The notes under the pieces were generated by a model. The model searched no databases. It saw only the letters and a list, made by a program, of their open reading frames with translations, and was not told where the DNA came from. A DNA stretch of 64,000 nucleotides from Candidatus Fermentithermobacillus carboniphilus. Lineage in GTDB: Bacteria > Bacillota > Sulfobacillia > Fermentithermobacillales > Fermentithermobacillaceae. The stretch's first letter is position 1. Each line of letters begins with the position of its first letter. Below, piece by piece: positions 41,139 to 49,607 of the stretch. Position numbers and translations under genes: made by a program. The stretch covers positions 173,217-237,216 of the forward strand of contig CP062796.1 of assembly GCA_018208355.1 (NCBI GenBank), in the 5' to 3' direction.

Positions 41139-42914
41139 TTGAAGACTCTAAAAAGGCTTTTGGCTTTCGCGCTTCCATATTGGAAGGCCTACGCTGGCGC
41201 CCTCATTATGGTCTTGGGCGTCACGGGCCTCCAGCTCATGCAACCGATGCTGGCACGCTGGATAGTTGATGGCATATACGCTAACCATCAATGGAGCCTG
41301 TTACTGTGGGGCTCTCTCGCTATGACTGGAACAGCGGCCGCCAGCGCTGTCTTTGGCTACCTACAGCGATATTGGATGTCCTGGGCAGGCCAAAAAGTCA
41401 TCTACGACATACGCAACCGGCTGTACCAGCACCTGCAGCAGCTATCTTTCAGCTTTTACGATAAGGCGCAGACCGGTCAACTCATGTCGCGCGTCACTGC
41501 AGACGTAGAGCAGACCCGCATGTTCCTTTCCAATCAGATGATACAGATCGTGGCGGCGGGGGTCAGGTTCCTGGCCACATTCTGCCTCATGCTGTCCCTT
41601 GACTGGAGACTTACGCTGGTAGCCATGATCCCCGTCCCGGTGCTCGTATGGCGGGCCGAGATCTACGCTATGGTAATACGTCCAATGTTTTGGTCAATTC
41701 AGCAGCAGCTGGCAGTGCTGACAGCCACGTTGCAGGAAAACGTCACAGGTCAGAGAGTTGTGAAAGCGTTCGCCCGTAAAGATTTCGAGATTAAGAAATT
41801 CGAGCGCGACAATCTGGACCTCATGGAGAAGAACGTGAACACGCTGAGGGCGTCGGCTTTCAACGACTCCCTGATGACCCTCCTCACCGAAAGCAGCCTT
41901 GCTATCATACTGCTATGGGGTGGGCGCGAGGTAATGCGCGGGGCCCTTACCGTCGGAACGCTGGTCGCTTTCAACACTCTCATCGTCCAGATGCTCCAGC
42001 AGGTTAGGATGCTGGGGATGTGGATCAGCGGAGCCACGAGGACTATTGCAGCAGGAGATAGGATTTTCGAGATTCTGGACACCAAAGCAGAGGTCTCGGA
42101 TAAACCCGGGGCCAAACCTATACCTAAAATACAAGGACGCGTCACCTTCGAAAACGTTAGCTTCGCATATGACGGTGAGCATATGGTCCTTGAGGACATA
42201 AACCTCGACGTGAAGCCCGGCGAGACCATTGCGATCCTGGGCGGGACCGGTTCCGGGAAGTCGACGTTGATAAACCTTATCCCCAGGTTCTACGACGTCA
42301 CGAAAGGGCGCATCTTGATCGACGGGCATGACATACGAGATGTGACACTGGATAGCCTCCGCCGGCAAATAGGAGTGGTGACGCAGGAGACGTTCCTGTT
42401 CTCTGCATCATTGCGGGATAACATCGCTTACGGAAAGCCCGAGGCGAGCGATGCCGAGATCAGGCGGGCAGCAGAAGCAGCCCACATCGACGAGTTCATC
42501 GACAGCCTCCCTGACGGGTACAACACCATCATCGGCGAGCGAGGCGTAGGGCTTTCCGGTGGGCAAAAGCAAAGGGTGGCAATAGCGCGAGCTCTCCTCA
42601 TGGATGCCCGAATCCTCATTCTGGATGAATCTACCTCCAGCGTGGACGTGGAGACTGAGATGAAGATCCAGGAGGCTTTCAACAAATTACTCGCTGATCG
42701 AACTGCTTTCATAATCGCTCAGAGACTTTCCACGGTGAGGAACGCCGACCGAATTATCGTCCTGGATAAGGGACGGATCGTCGAGGAAGGGACCCATGAG
42801 GAACTCCTTGCCAGGGGCGGAATCTACACTGCTATCTACAACCTACAGTTCAAGGGTCAAGAGGAAAACGAATTACGGAACGAATCTGCTACTGCGGAAG
42901 GTGGCGAGAAGTAA
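41139..42914 (+). CDS. ABC multidrug-type exporter half, first subunit
   Basis: 591 residues: six membrane helices (to about 310) and a nucleotide-binding domain. Walker A GGTGSGKST near residue 368, signature LSGGQKQRVAIARAL, Walker B ILILDESTSSVD. The switch histidine is replaced by glutamine (FIIAQRLSTV), a mark of the degenerate partner in heterodimeric exporters such as BmrCD or LmrCD. TTG start 9 bases after GAGGAGGG. Its TAA overlaps the ATG of the second subunit. Confidence 0.95.
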   Translation: MKTLKRLLAFALPYWKAYAGALIMVLGVTGLQLMQPMLARWIVDGIYANHQWSLLLWGSLAMTGTAAASAVFGYLQRYWMSWAGQKVIYDIRNRLYQHLQQLSFSFYDKAQTGQLMSRVTADVEQTRMFLSNQMIQIVAAGVRFLATFCLMLSLDWRLTLVAMIPVPVLVWRAEIYAMVIRPMFWSIQQQLAVLTATLQENVTGQRVVKAFARKDFEIKKFERDNLDLMEKNVNTLRASAFNDSLMTLLTESSLAIILLWGGREVMRGALTVGTLVAFNTLIVQMLQQVRMLGMWISGATRTIAAGDRIFEILDTKAEVSDKPGAKPIPKIQGRVTFENVSFAYDGEHMVLEDINLDVKPGETIAILGGTGSGKSTLINLIPRFYDVTKGRILIDGHDIRDVTLDSLRRQIGVVTQETFLFSASLRDNIAYGKPEASDAEIRRAAEAAHIDEFIDSLPDGYNTIIGERGVGLSGGQKQRVAIARALLMDARILILDESTSSVDVETEMKIQEAFNKLLADRTAFIIAQRLSTVRNADRIIVLDKGRIVEEGTHEELLARGGIYTAIYNLQFKGQEENELRNESATAEGGEK

Positions 42915-44842
42915 TGGGATTCCACATGCATGGACCTGGCGGCGGGCGTCTGGACATGGACGATATCAGCTTCAAGGACGTCAACTTCAAGCACCTTGGC
43001 AGAACAAAGGAATTTCTGCTGCCGTTCTGGTGGCAGCTATCACTTGCCATGGTGCTGGTGGTGGCCATTGCAGCGTTGGGTCTTGAGGGCCCGGTCATTA
43101 TCGGTAAGGTGGTCGACCTTATCCAGTTATCCGATACGACCAATCAGCAGCTTTATAGTTTGGTTGCCCTGTACTTCGGGGTCCAGGTCTTGATCGCGGT
43201 TCTACGATACGCGCAGACGTATATCATGTCATGGACTGGGCAGAAGATCCTGTACTCAATGAGGAAGAAGTTATTTGTCCATCTACAGGACCTGGGCCTG
43301 GACTTCTATGACAAACTTCAGGCCGGTCGCATCATGTCACGGGTCACAAACGACGTTGAGGCGATAAACCAGCTGCTTTCTGGCGGTTCTCTGAGCCTCT
43401 TGTCCGATGTAGTGACGATCTTTGGCATAATTACCGTCATGTTGCGCATGAACAGCAGGCTGGCACTGGTGACTTTCATCACGGTACCCCTTTTGTTCCT
43501 TACCATATATTCGCTGCAAGGAAAGATGACCAGGGCGTATCACAAGACCAGACGGCGGCTGGCAGACATCACCGCCAACTTGCAGGAATCTATATCTGGC
43601 ATGAGGATCATCCAGGCATTTTCTCGCGAGGACCTTAACGCAGAAAGGTTCAGCAACACCAACGAGCAGAACTTCCGGGCCCAGATGGAAGCCGCACGTC
43701 TTCGGGCCATCTTCTTCCCTCTGGTCGATGTCATAGGAACCCTTGGCGTCGCGCTCGTGTATTACTATGGTGGTATACGAATGTCCTTAGGTGATACTCT
43801 GGTCAGCGTAGGGACCATCACTGTTTTCGTCAACTATACCAATCGGTTTTTCTGGCCTGTGAGGAATCTGGTAGAGGTGTGGGACTTGATTCTGCAGGCA
43901 GCCGTGTCGTCGGAGCGCGTCTTCGAGATCCTTGACACCAAACCGAACGTGGTTGATAAACCTGGTGCAATTGATCTTGGCAGAGTTCAGGGACACGTGG
44001 AGTTCAAGAACGTCACTTTCGGGTACGATCCGAGCCTTCCCGTATTGCACAACGTGAACATCGAAGCGAAGCCAGACGAGACCATAGCACTGGTCGGACC
44101 GACCGGAGCGGGGAAAAGCTCCATCATCAACCTTCTGTGTCGGTTCTACGATGTCCAGAGCGGACAAATACTGGTCGATGGTCACGACATCCGCGACGTC
44201 ACGATCCAGTCGCTTCGCCAGAATCTGGGCATTGTGTTGCAGGATACGGTGCTGTTTTCTGGGACCATCAGAGAGAACATAAGGTACGGCCGCCTCGACG
44301 CCACCGACGAGGAAGTAGAGGAAGCGGCCAAGATCGTGGGTGCGCACGAATTCATCATGCGGCAACCTGAAGGCTACGATACACAAGTACGCGAGCGTGG
44401 GTCCAGGCTATCAGTAGGGCAACGCCAGCTTTTGGCATTTGCCAGGGCCCTCTTGGCTAACCCGAGGATACTCATCCTGGACGAAGCTACGTCCTCGGTG
44501 GATGCTTACACGGAACTCCAGATCCAGCGGGCTCTCGAGAAGCTCTTAAAAGGTAGGACCTCAATAGTTATCGCCCATAGGTTGTCGACTATCAGGAACG
44601 CGGACCGGATCTACGTGATCGACCACGGCACCGTTAAAGAAGTCGGGACTCACGAAGAACTTATCGCGCAAAACGGCCTATACAAATCCTTGTACGAGAA
44701 GCAGTTCGCAGGTGAGCCTGAAGACTACAAGGCCGCTCCGGTGGTGGATATGACCGAGGCAAAGGCGCGCCTGGGTGGACATTCTCAACCCGGGACTGGG
44801 GTACGAGTGGCGATGGAGAATAGCAACAGTGCTGACCATTGA
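42914..44842 (+). CDS. ABC multidrug-type exporter half, second subunit
   Basis: 642 residues: a Gly/His-rich start (MGFHMHGPGGG), six membrane helices and a nucleotide-binding domain. Walker A GPTGAGKSS near residue 396, Walker B ILILDEATSSVD and a normal H-loop (VIAHRLSTI). The signature is LSVGQRQLLAFARAL, with V for the first G. Together with the Gln switch in the first subunit, one ATP site of the dimer is intact and one altered. About 45 polar residues trail the domain. Terminator at 44927. Confidence 0.95.
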   Translation: MGFHMHGPGGGRLDMDDISFKDVNFKHLGRTKEFLLPFWWQLSLAMVLVVAIAALGLEGPVIIGKVVDLIQLSDTTNQQLYSLVALYFGVQVLIAVLRYAQTYIMSWTGQKILYSMRKKLFVHLQDLGLDFYDKLQAGRIMSRVTNDVEAINQLLSGGSLSLLSDVVTIFGIITVMLRMNSRLALVTFITVPLLFLTIYSLQGKMTRAYHKTRRRLADITANLQESISGMRIIQAFSREDLNAERFSNTNEQNFRAQMEAARLRAIFFPLVDVIGTLGVALVYYYGGIRMSLGDTLVSVGTITVFVNYTNRFFWPVRNLVEVWDLILQAAVSSERVFEILDTKPNVVDKPGAIDLGRVQGHVEFKNVTFGYDPSLPVLHNVNIEAKPDETIALVGPTGAGKSSIINLLCRFYDVQSGQILVDGHDIRDVTIQSLRQNLGIVLQDTVLFSGTIRENIRYGRLDATDEEVEEAAKIVGAHEFIMRQPEGYDTQVRERGSRLSVGQRQLLAFARALLANPRILILDEATSSVDAYTELQIQRALEKLLKGRTSIVIAHRLSTIRNADRIYVIDHGTVKEVGTHEELIAQNGLYKSLYEKQFAGEPEDYKAAPVVDMTEAKARLGGHSQPGTGVRVAMENSNSADH

Positions 44843-44926
44843 AGATGCTGAACCCCTCCCGCGGGATTGGAAGAACCCTGGAGCACACTCCTCAGAAAAC
44901 TTCGCAGGAAAACAGAGAGCTTTAGG

Positions 44927-44957
44927 CCTCCTGTAGTCCTGGGAGGTTTTTTCTTTT
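44927..44957 (+). terminator. Rho-independent terminator of the ABC exporter operon
   Basis: CCTCC (44927-44931) pairs with GGAGG (44942-44946) around a 10-base loop, followed by TTTTTTCTTTT. Confidence 0.85.
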
Positions 44958-45105
44958 GTCTGGCGGTGAACTGGGGAAGACCCACGATTTCACTGTCAAT
45001 GCAGCGATTTCGCACCCCTCCTGACCCCAGGCGGGTTACAGGTCATGTCTTCCCGGTATAAGGGACAAACCGAGCCCAGTATGCATCTTCTTGGAGGTCG
45101 ATTCG

Positions 45106-45312
45106 ATGAAACCGGCAGTTAGTGTAAAGGTACGCGATAAGTGGGTGCATCTGGATAGCCTGCCCGAAAAGGACCGTGAAGAAATTCGGAAAAAGATAGC
45201 TGAAATACTGACGGATGCGCTAAAGCTGCAGATTAACTTATATATCTCTGGTTGCTGCTCGAACGGGTCAAAGCACGATATGGCCGCAACGCACCGTGGG
45301 AGCGCCGTGTAA
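45106..45312 (+). CDS. Small protein adjacent to the right attachment site
   Basis: 68 residues from an ATG with GGAGG 10 bases upstream. The core VKVRDKWVHLDSLPEKDREE followed by IRKKIAEILTDAL resembles short proteins that often accompany recombinase genes in Firmicutes. The C-terminus has GCCSNGSKHDMAA. It ends 45 bases before the crossover at 45358, in the same reading phase as the 3' part of spoVK but separated by TAA. Position and size make it a candidate excision-directionality factor; there is no direct evidence. Confidence 0.6.
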   Translation: MKPAVSVKVRDKWVHLDSLPEKDREEIRKKIAEILTDALKLQINLYISGCCSNGSKHDMAATHRGSAV

Positions 45313-45332
45313 AGGTGGAGTCCCTTTTTATT

Positions 45333-45378
45333 CGATTTCACTGGAGAAATTAAAGGTAATCCGGGTACGGGAAAAACC
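45333..45378. other. attR-like junction of the spoVK element
   Basis: Element-derived left half GATTTCACTGGAGAAATT then AAAGGT, central AA at 45358-45359, host-derived right half TCCGGGTACGGGAAAA, which codes for the rest of Walker A. Joined to the left end of the element it makes an imperfect dyad (18 of 25 paired positions agree in each half by hand count) centred on the AA. Confidence 0.75.
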
Positions 45379-46011
45379 ACCGTTGCCCGGATAATAGGGA
45401 GACTCCTCTTCGAAGCCGGGCTTTTGGAGAAGGGGCACGTGGTCGAGGTCGAAAGGGCCGATCTCGTCGGAGAGTACATCGGCCACACCGCCCAGAAGAC
45501 AAGGGAGCAGATACGGAAAGCCTTGGGAGGGATCCTCTTTATCGACGAGGCATATTCGCTGGCGAGGGGTGGAGAGAAAGACTTCGGAAAAGAGTGCATT
45601 GACTGTATAGTCAAGGGTATGGAAGACCATTCCCGGGATATGGTGTTCATACTTGCCGGATACCCAGCTGAGATCGAGCAGTTTCTCCGCACCAACCCCG
45701 GACTCCGCTCGAGGTTCCCGATCCACCTGGACTTTCCCGATTACTCAGTTGAAGAGCTGGTTCAGATAGCTTGCCTCATGCTTCAAAAGCGCGACTACAA
45801 GTTGTCGCCGGAAGCATACGGCGTGCTTGAGAACATAATCCGGGAAAAGATCGAGACAGAAACCGTTCCGTCAAACGCGAGGATGGTAAGAAACCTCATC
45901 GAAAAAGCCATAAGGAGGCAGGCTGTGCGCTTGGTGAGGGAGGGCGCGTTCAGCCGGCAAGATCTCATGCTCATCACGTCCAAAGAATTGCTGGAAGCTT
46001 CCGTGCGTTAG
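45358..46011 (+). CDS. spoVK: SpoVK-like AAA+ ATPase, 3' segment (gene interrupted by the element)
   Basis: Remaining 217 codons and stop. The frame begins NPGTGKTTVARIIGRLLFEA, then has LVGEYIGHTAQKT (pore-loop region), Walker B GGILFIDEAYSLARGG, the sensor-1 segment FILAGYPAE and the arginine region RSRFPIHLDF. Nothing in the sequence suggests decay: no internal stop or frameshift. Alone it lacks the N-domain and the first half of Walker A, and its first possible internal ATG (45424) lies after Walker A, so it should be inactive unless joined to 35807-36097. hflX starts 53 bases after its stop. Confidence 0.87.
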   Translation, partial: NPGTGKTTVARIIGRLLFEAGLLEKGHVVEVERADLVGEYIGHTAQKTREQIRKALGGILFIDEAYSLARGGEKDFGKECIDCIVKGMEDHSRDMVFILAGYPAEIEQFLRTNPGLRSRFPIHLDFPDYSVEELVQIACLMLQKRDYKLSPEAYGVLENIIREKIETETVPSNARMVRNLIEKAIRRQAVRLVREGAFSRQDLMLITSKELLEASVR

Positions 46012-46064
46012 TGTATAATTAAGCTGGGATTTCCCCATAGGCCAGAGTGAAGGAGATGACCTTT

Positions 46065-47357
46065 TTGAAGCAAAACCCTGCCGCGGGACAGGGTGAATGG
46101 GTGATCCTCGCTGGCATCAGGAGTCATGACCTGGCGGGTAGGGACGATACGTTCGTGCTCTCGCCGGATGAATCCATGCAGGAGCTCTCGAGACTGGTTG
46201 AGACGCTTGGCTACAAGCCCTGCGCCGTCGTATTTCAAGAACGGCCTGCTCCAGACCCCGCCACGTACCTCGGAAAGGGAAAGGTTCAGGAAATTGCTTC
46301 CCTGGCATCTTTGAAGGGCGCCTCTTTGCTGGTCATCGACGGCCAGCTATCGCCTTCTCAATCCAGGAACCTAGAGGACGCGACCGGTATCAGCGTCATG
46401 GACCGGACTGAGGTAATTTTGAAGATTTTCGCTGCGAGAGCCAGGACGCGGGAAGGAAAACTTCAGGTAGAGCTTGCGGCCCAAAAACATGCGCTTACCC
46501 GGCTGGCGGGACGAGGGAAAAACATGTCAAATCCGGGCGGAGGCATCGGCACGAGAGGACCCGGTGAACAGAAGATCGACGTGGACCGGAGGGTTATCCG
46601 GCAGAGGATTGCGTCCCTATCGCGGGAAATCCAGAAAGTGGCGAAAGTTCGTTCGGAACAGAAAAAGAAAAGGCGCGAATCAAAGATTCCCCTTGTGTCT
46701 CTGGTGGGCTACACAAACGCGGGAAAGTCGACGCTTTTCAAAGCGCTGACCGGTGAAGAGGTGCTTTGCGACGATAAGCTCTTCGCAACCCTGGACCCGT
46801 GGACAAGGCGCTGGGTACTGCCGTCCGGTCAGGTGGTCCTCCTTACTGACACCGTTGGGTTCATTCAGGGGCTGCCCCACGAGCTAGTAGCTGCGTTTCA
46901 CGCGACTTTGGAAGAATCGCTCGATGCCGAGCTCTTGATCCACGTGGTAGACCTGTCTTCCCCCACCTGGATGGCGGAAACACTGACGGTAGAACGGGTA
47001 CTGGCCGATCTCGGGGCAGGGCAGCGCCCCAGGATTACCTGCTTTAACAAAGTAGACAAGGTATTAGACGTGGACCTCGAGGCTCTCGTAAAGCGGTATC
47101 AACCTGCCGTGGCGATTTCGGCCTTGAAAGGCACGGGGTTAGACGATCTCTCCAGAATGGTCGGAGAACATATCCTTTCCGGTAGCGAGACTGTATCGTG
47201 GGAAATCCCCTACTCCAAGTGGGACGTCCTTTACGAGATACGGAGAACCGGCGCGGTCCTCGAGGAAAAACACGGACCTTATGGTGCGACCGTTAAGTGT
47301 AGGTTGCCTTCTGAACATGCTGAAAGGTTCAGGCAAAAACTCTTTGGGGTGCAGTAA
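46065..47357 (+). CDS. hflX: GTPase HflX
   Basis: Ribosome-associated GTPase that splits stalled 70S ribosomes under stress. N-terminal domain with YLGKGKVQEI and the Gly-rich GRGKNMSNPGGGIGTRGPGE; G domain with G1 VGYTNAGKST near residue 220, G3 DTVGFIQ, G4 FNKVD. TTG at 46065 has AAGGAG 9 bases upstream; an in-frame GTG at 46047 precedes that site and is less likely. A TATAAT at 46013-46018 could promote it. Its TAA overlaps the next ATG. Confidence 0.95.
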   Translation: MKQNPAAGQGEWVILAGIRSHDLAGRDDTFVLSPDESMQELSRLVETLGYKPCAVVFQERPAPDPATYLGKGKVQEIASLASLKGASLLVIDGQLSPSQSRNLEDATGISVMDRTEVILKIFAARARTREGKLQVELAAQKHALTRLAGRGKNMSNPGGGIGTRGPGEQKIDVDRRVIRQRIASLSREIQKVAKVRSEQKKKRRESKIPLVSLVGYTNAGKSTLFKALTGEEVLCDDKLFATLDPWTRRWVLPSGQVVLLTDTVGFIQGLPHELVAAFHATLEESLDAELLIHVVDLSSPTWMAETLTVERVLADLGAGQRPRITCFNKVDKVLDVDLEALVKRYQPAVAISALKGTGLDDLSRMVGEHILSGSETVSWEIPYSKWDVLYEIRRTGAVLEEKHGPYGATVKCRLPSEHAERFRQKLFGVQ

Positions 47358-48712
47358 TGTTGACAGGTAAGGCATTGGGGCAGGGATTGTGGCACGTAAC
47401 TGGAGTTTCGGAGAAAACTTTCTCTTTGGCCCAAAAATGCATTGAGAGACTTGGTGAGGCCTGGTCCCGGGTCGATGATCTCGTACTGGCCAACCAGGCG
47501 AAAGTCCTTGACGGCTTCATCCGCGAGAAGATATCCCTGGCACATATGTGGCCTTCCACCGGCTACGGGTATCAAGACGCAGGCAGAGATGGCCTTGAGA
47601 AACTGTACGCGAGGATTTTTGGCGGGGAAGCTTCCTTAGTGCGCCTTCATTGGGCATCGGGCACACATGTCCTGAAGACCGTGTTGTTCTCGGTATTGAG
47701 GCCTGGTGACGAGTTACTGAGCGTCACAGGCATCCCTTATGAGACCCTGTGGCCCATAATCGGAATGCGAGAGCGCCCGGCCAACACGGACCGAGATTCT
47801 AGAGGAGCCCCTTCCTCTCCGGGAAGTCTTCTGAACTTCGGTATCCGCTACAGGGAGACACCATGTCTTCTCGAGTTTGAAGATAACAAAATCGACGCTG
47901 CCGAGCTCGAGCGAAGCCTCGCCAGGCATATTTCCCGGCAAACGAAGGTGATCTTCATCCAGCGGTCAAGGGGCTATTCCCGGCGGAAAAGCATCTCCAC
48001 CGGGACCCTTCGAAAATTCATGGAGATCATGGACAGAAGGTACCCTGACATCCTGACCATCGTTGACAACTGCTATTGCGAGTTCACCGATACGGTGGAA
48101 CCACCTGCCTTGGGAATATCCATGACCGCGGGATCGTTGATCAAAAACCCGGGTGGGGGACTTGCTCCCGCAGGCGGGTACGTTGTAGGGAAAGAAGATT
48201 GCGTCCGTCGAGTGGCTGAAGCCCTTTATGCCCCCGGGCTTTCGGGAGAGGTGGGAAGCAATCCCTATGGTTACAGAGACCTTTATCAGGGATTGTTCCT
48301 TGCGCCGAAAGTAGTCGGGGAAGCGCTCAAAGGGGCGTCTTTCGCCGCGCTGTTTTTCCATGAGCTCGGTTTCGATGTGAGCCCAGGACCATTCGACCAA
48401 AGGAGCGACATCGTACAGTCGATAACTCTCGGGAGCGGGGAGAGACTTAAAGGTTTTGTGAGGGGAATCCAAGCAGCATCACCGGTAGATTCCCACGTTA
48501 CCCCTGAACCATGGGACATGCCAGGGTACGAACACGAGGTCATTATGGCGGCAGGGACTTTCGTACAAGGTTCTTCCATCGAGTTATCTTGTGACGCTCC
48601 ATTTGTTCCTCCTTACACCGCCTACCTACAGGGAGGACTCACTAAGGAGCACGTCATAATCGCCTGTATGAGGGCCAAGGAAGCCCTCGAGAATGGTGGG
48701 CTTTTAAGCTAG
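47357..48712 (+). CDS. Aluminium-resistance / methionine gamma-lyase family PLP enzyme (YnbB-like)
   Basis: 451 residues, fold-type I PLP enzyme annotated in Firmicutes as aluminum resistance family protein. HWASGTHVLKTVLFSVLRPG is the cofactor-phosphate region, VDNCYCEFTD the Asp that contacts the pyridine nitrogen, and SLIKNPGGGLAPAGGYVVG holds the Schiff-base lysine near residue 263. ATG overlaps the hflX stop. The hflX-ynbB-lexA order is the same as in Bacillus and many clostridia. A 35-residue insert (PANTDRDSRGAPSSPG) near 140 is unusual. Substrate unknown. Confidence 0.9.
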   Translation: MLTGKALGQGLWHVTGVSEKTFSLAQKCIERLGEAWSRVDDLVLANQAKVLDGFIREKISLAHMWPSTGYGYQDAGRDGLEKLYARIFGGEASLVRLHWASGTHVLKTVLFSVLRPGDELLSVTGIPYETLWPIIGMRERPANTDRDSRGAPSSPGSLLNFGIRYRETPCLLEFEDNKIDAAELERSLARHISRQTKVIFIQRSRGYSRRKSISTGTLRKFMEIMDRRYPDILTIVDNCYCEFTDTVEPPALGISMTAGSLIKNPGGGLAPAGGYVVGKEDCVRRVAEALYAPGLSGEVGSNPYGYRDLYQGLFLAPKVVGEALKGASFAALFFHELGFDVSPGPFDQRSDIVQSITLGSGERLKGFVRGIQAASPVDSHVTPEPWDMPGYEHEVIMAAGTFVQGSSIELSCDAPFVPPYTAYLQGGLTKEHVIIACMRAKEALENGGLLS

Positions 48713-48755
48713 TTGAGCCGTTGAGACGCTCAAACAACAGCATTCGGCACAGTGC

Positions 48756-49367
48756 TCATTGCAGTGATCTGTAAAGCCCTATGACTTTGCCCAGAATTCT
48801 CACGTTGCGGGAGATTATCGGCGCCAATTTCGGATTCTCCGGTTGAAGCCTGATGGCGTCCTTTTCCCTGTAGAAGGTCTTGACCGTCGCTTCGTCATCC
48901 ACAAGCGCCACGACTATGTCACCGTTTTCGGCGGTTTCCTGCTGCCTGACGAGAACGTAATCTCCATCGAGGATTCCGGCTCCGATCATGCTATCCCCCT
49001 CGACTTGAAGGAGGAAAACATTATCAGTTTTCACAAAAGAGCGGGGGAAAGGCACAAAGTCCTCTATGTTCTCAACCGCCAGCACCGGGACACCAGCCCG
49101 TACCCTTCCTACAAGGGGGATCATGATGGCATGCCCTGCAACGTTTTCGCTCGATTCGCCGACCAGATTGAAAGCCCTCGACTTTTGGGCTACCCGTTTC
49201 AGGTAACCCTTGCGTTCGAGGGTGCGGAGGTGGTTGTGCACGGTCGCCGTGGATTTGAGCCCAAGCTTCTCACCGAGCTCTCTCACCGAAGGGGGGTAAC
49301 CTGTTTCCCGTATGCTTTCCTTAATCACCTCAAGGACTTTGGCCTGCTGTGCGGTCAATTTCTCCAT
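48756..49367 (-). CDS. lexA: SOS repressor LexA
   Basis: 203 residues. Winged-helix DNA-binding domain with SVRELGEKLGLKSTATVHNH, and a peptidase domain with cleavage site A91-G92, nucleophile S126 (VEGDSM) and K163 (TVKTF). RecA filaments stimulate its self-cleavage, releasing repair genes such as recA in this window. An SOS box 90 bases upstream of the ATG suggests autoregulation. It converges with the preceding gene; TTGAGC/GCTCAA at 48713-48733 is a small hairpin between them. Confidence 0.97.
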   Translation of the reverse strand: MEKLTAQQAKVLEVIKESIRETGYPPSVRELGEKLGLKSTATVHNHLRTLERKGYLKRVAQKSRAFNLVGESSENVAGHAIMIPLVGRVRAGVPVLAVENIEDFVPFPRSFVKTDNVFLLQVEGDSMIGAGILDGDYVLVRQQETAENGDIVVALVDDEATVKTFYREKDAIRLQPENPKLAPIISRNVRILGKVIGLYRSLQ

Positions 49368-49457
49368 GAATAACCTCTCCTTACTTCATTTCACTGTGGA
49401 ATTGACCTCAGATTTTCCGGCGTTCCTAACCGAGTTTACCACGGGAAGGAAGAAAAA

Positions 49458-49473
49458 GCAAACGAAAGTTTGC
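49458..49473 (-). promoter_or_regulatory. LexA (SOS) box upstream of lexA
   Basis: GCAAACGAAAGTTTGC is a perfect 6-bp inverted repeat with a 4-base spacer. Its inner 14-mer matches the Gram-positive SOS consensus CGAACRNRYGTTYG at 12 positions. A second half-site CGAAC lies at 49476-49480. Confidence 0.6.
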
Positions 49474-49559
49474 TACGAACAAGCTTACACCAGTCCCACA
49501 TAGTCGCTTCTACCCGGGGAATGCTATTAAAGCGCATGTTACTGATGGATTGCGTCGAC

Positions 49560-49607
49560 ATGAGAAAACCGTTCACCAAGAAGAAGGAGGTGCCGGTCAC
49601 AAGATGA
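49560..49607 (+). CDS. 15-residue basic mini-ORF coupled to the next gene
   Basis: ATG...TGA encodes MRKPFTKKKEVPVTR; its TGA overlaps the ATG at 49604 (ATGA). Its body contains the AAGGAGG that may serve the next gene. It may be a translational-coupling leader or simply a chance frame. Confidence 0.3.
   Translation: MRKPFTKKKEVPVTR

Larger units (their letters stand above)
36098..45357. mobile_element. 9,260-bp serine-recombinase element interrupting spoVK
   Basis: Bounded by the attL- and attR-like sites, with crossover at AA. Removing it joins KG to NPGTGKTT in frame and restores spoVK as 314 codons plus stop. Contents: recombinase (minus, left end), a GGDEF remnant, a Spy-like exported protein, YitT, Hsp20, a doubtful 74-codon frame, a palindrome-covered promoter, a heterodimeric ABC exporter and a 68-residue protein next to the right end. 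No phage structural or conjugation genes are present. It has the design of the skin-type intervening elements known in sporulation genes. Confidence 0.87.

Noticed and set aside
45424..46011. Treating the 3' spoVK segment as an independent gene starting at ATG 45424
   Set aside because: It would lack Walker A, and the conserved frame extends upstream to the crossover without a start codon.
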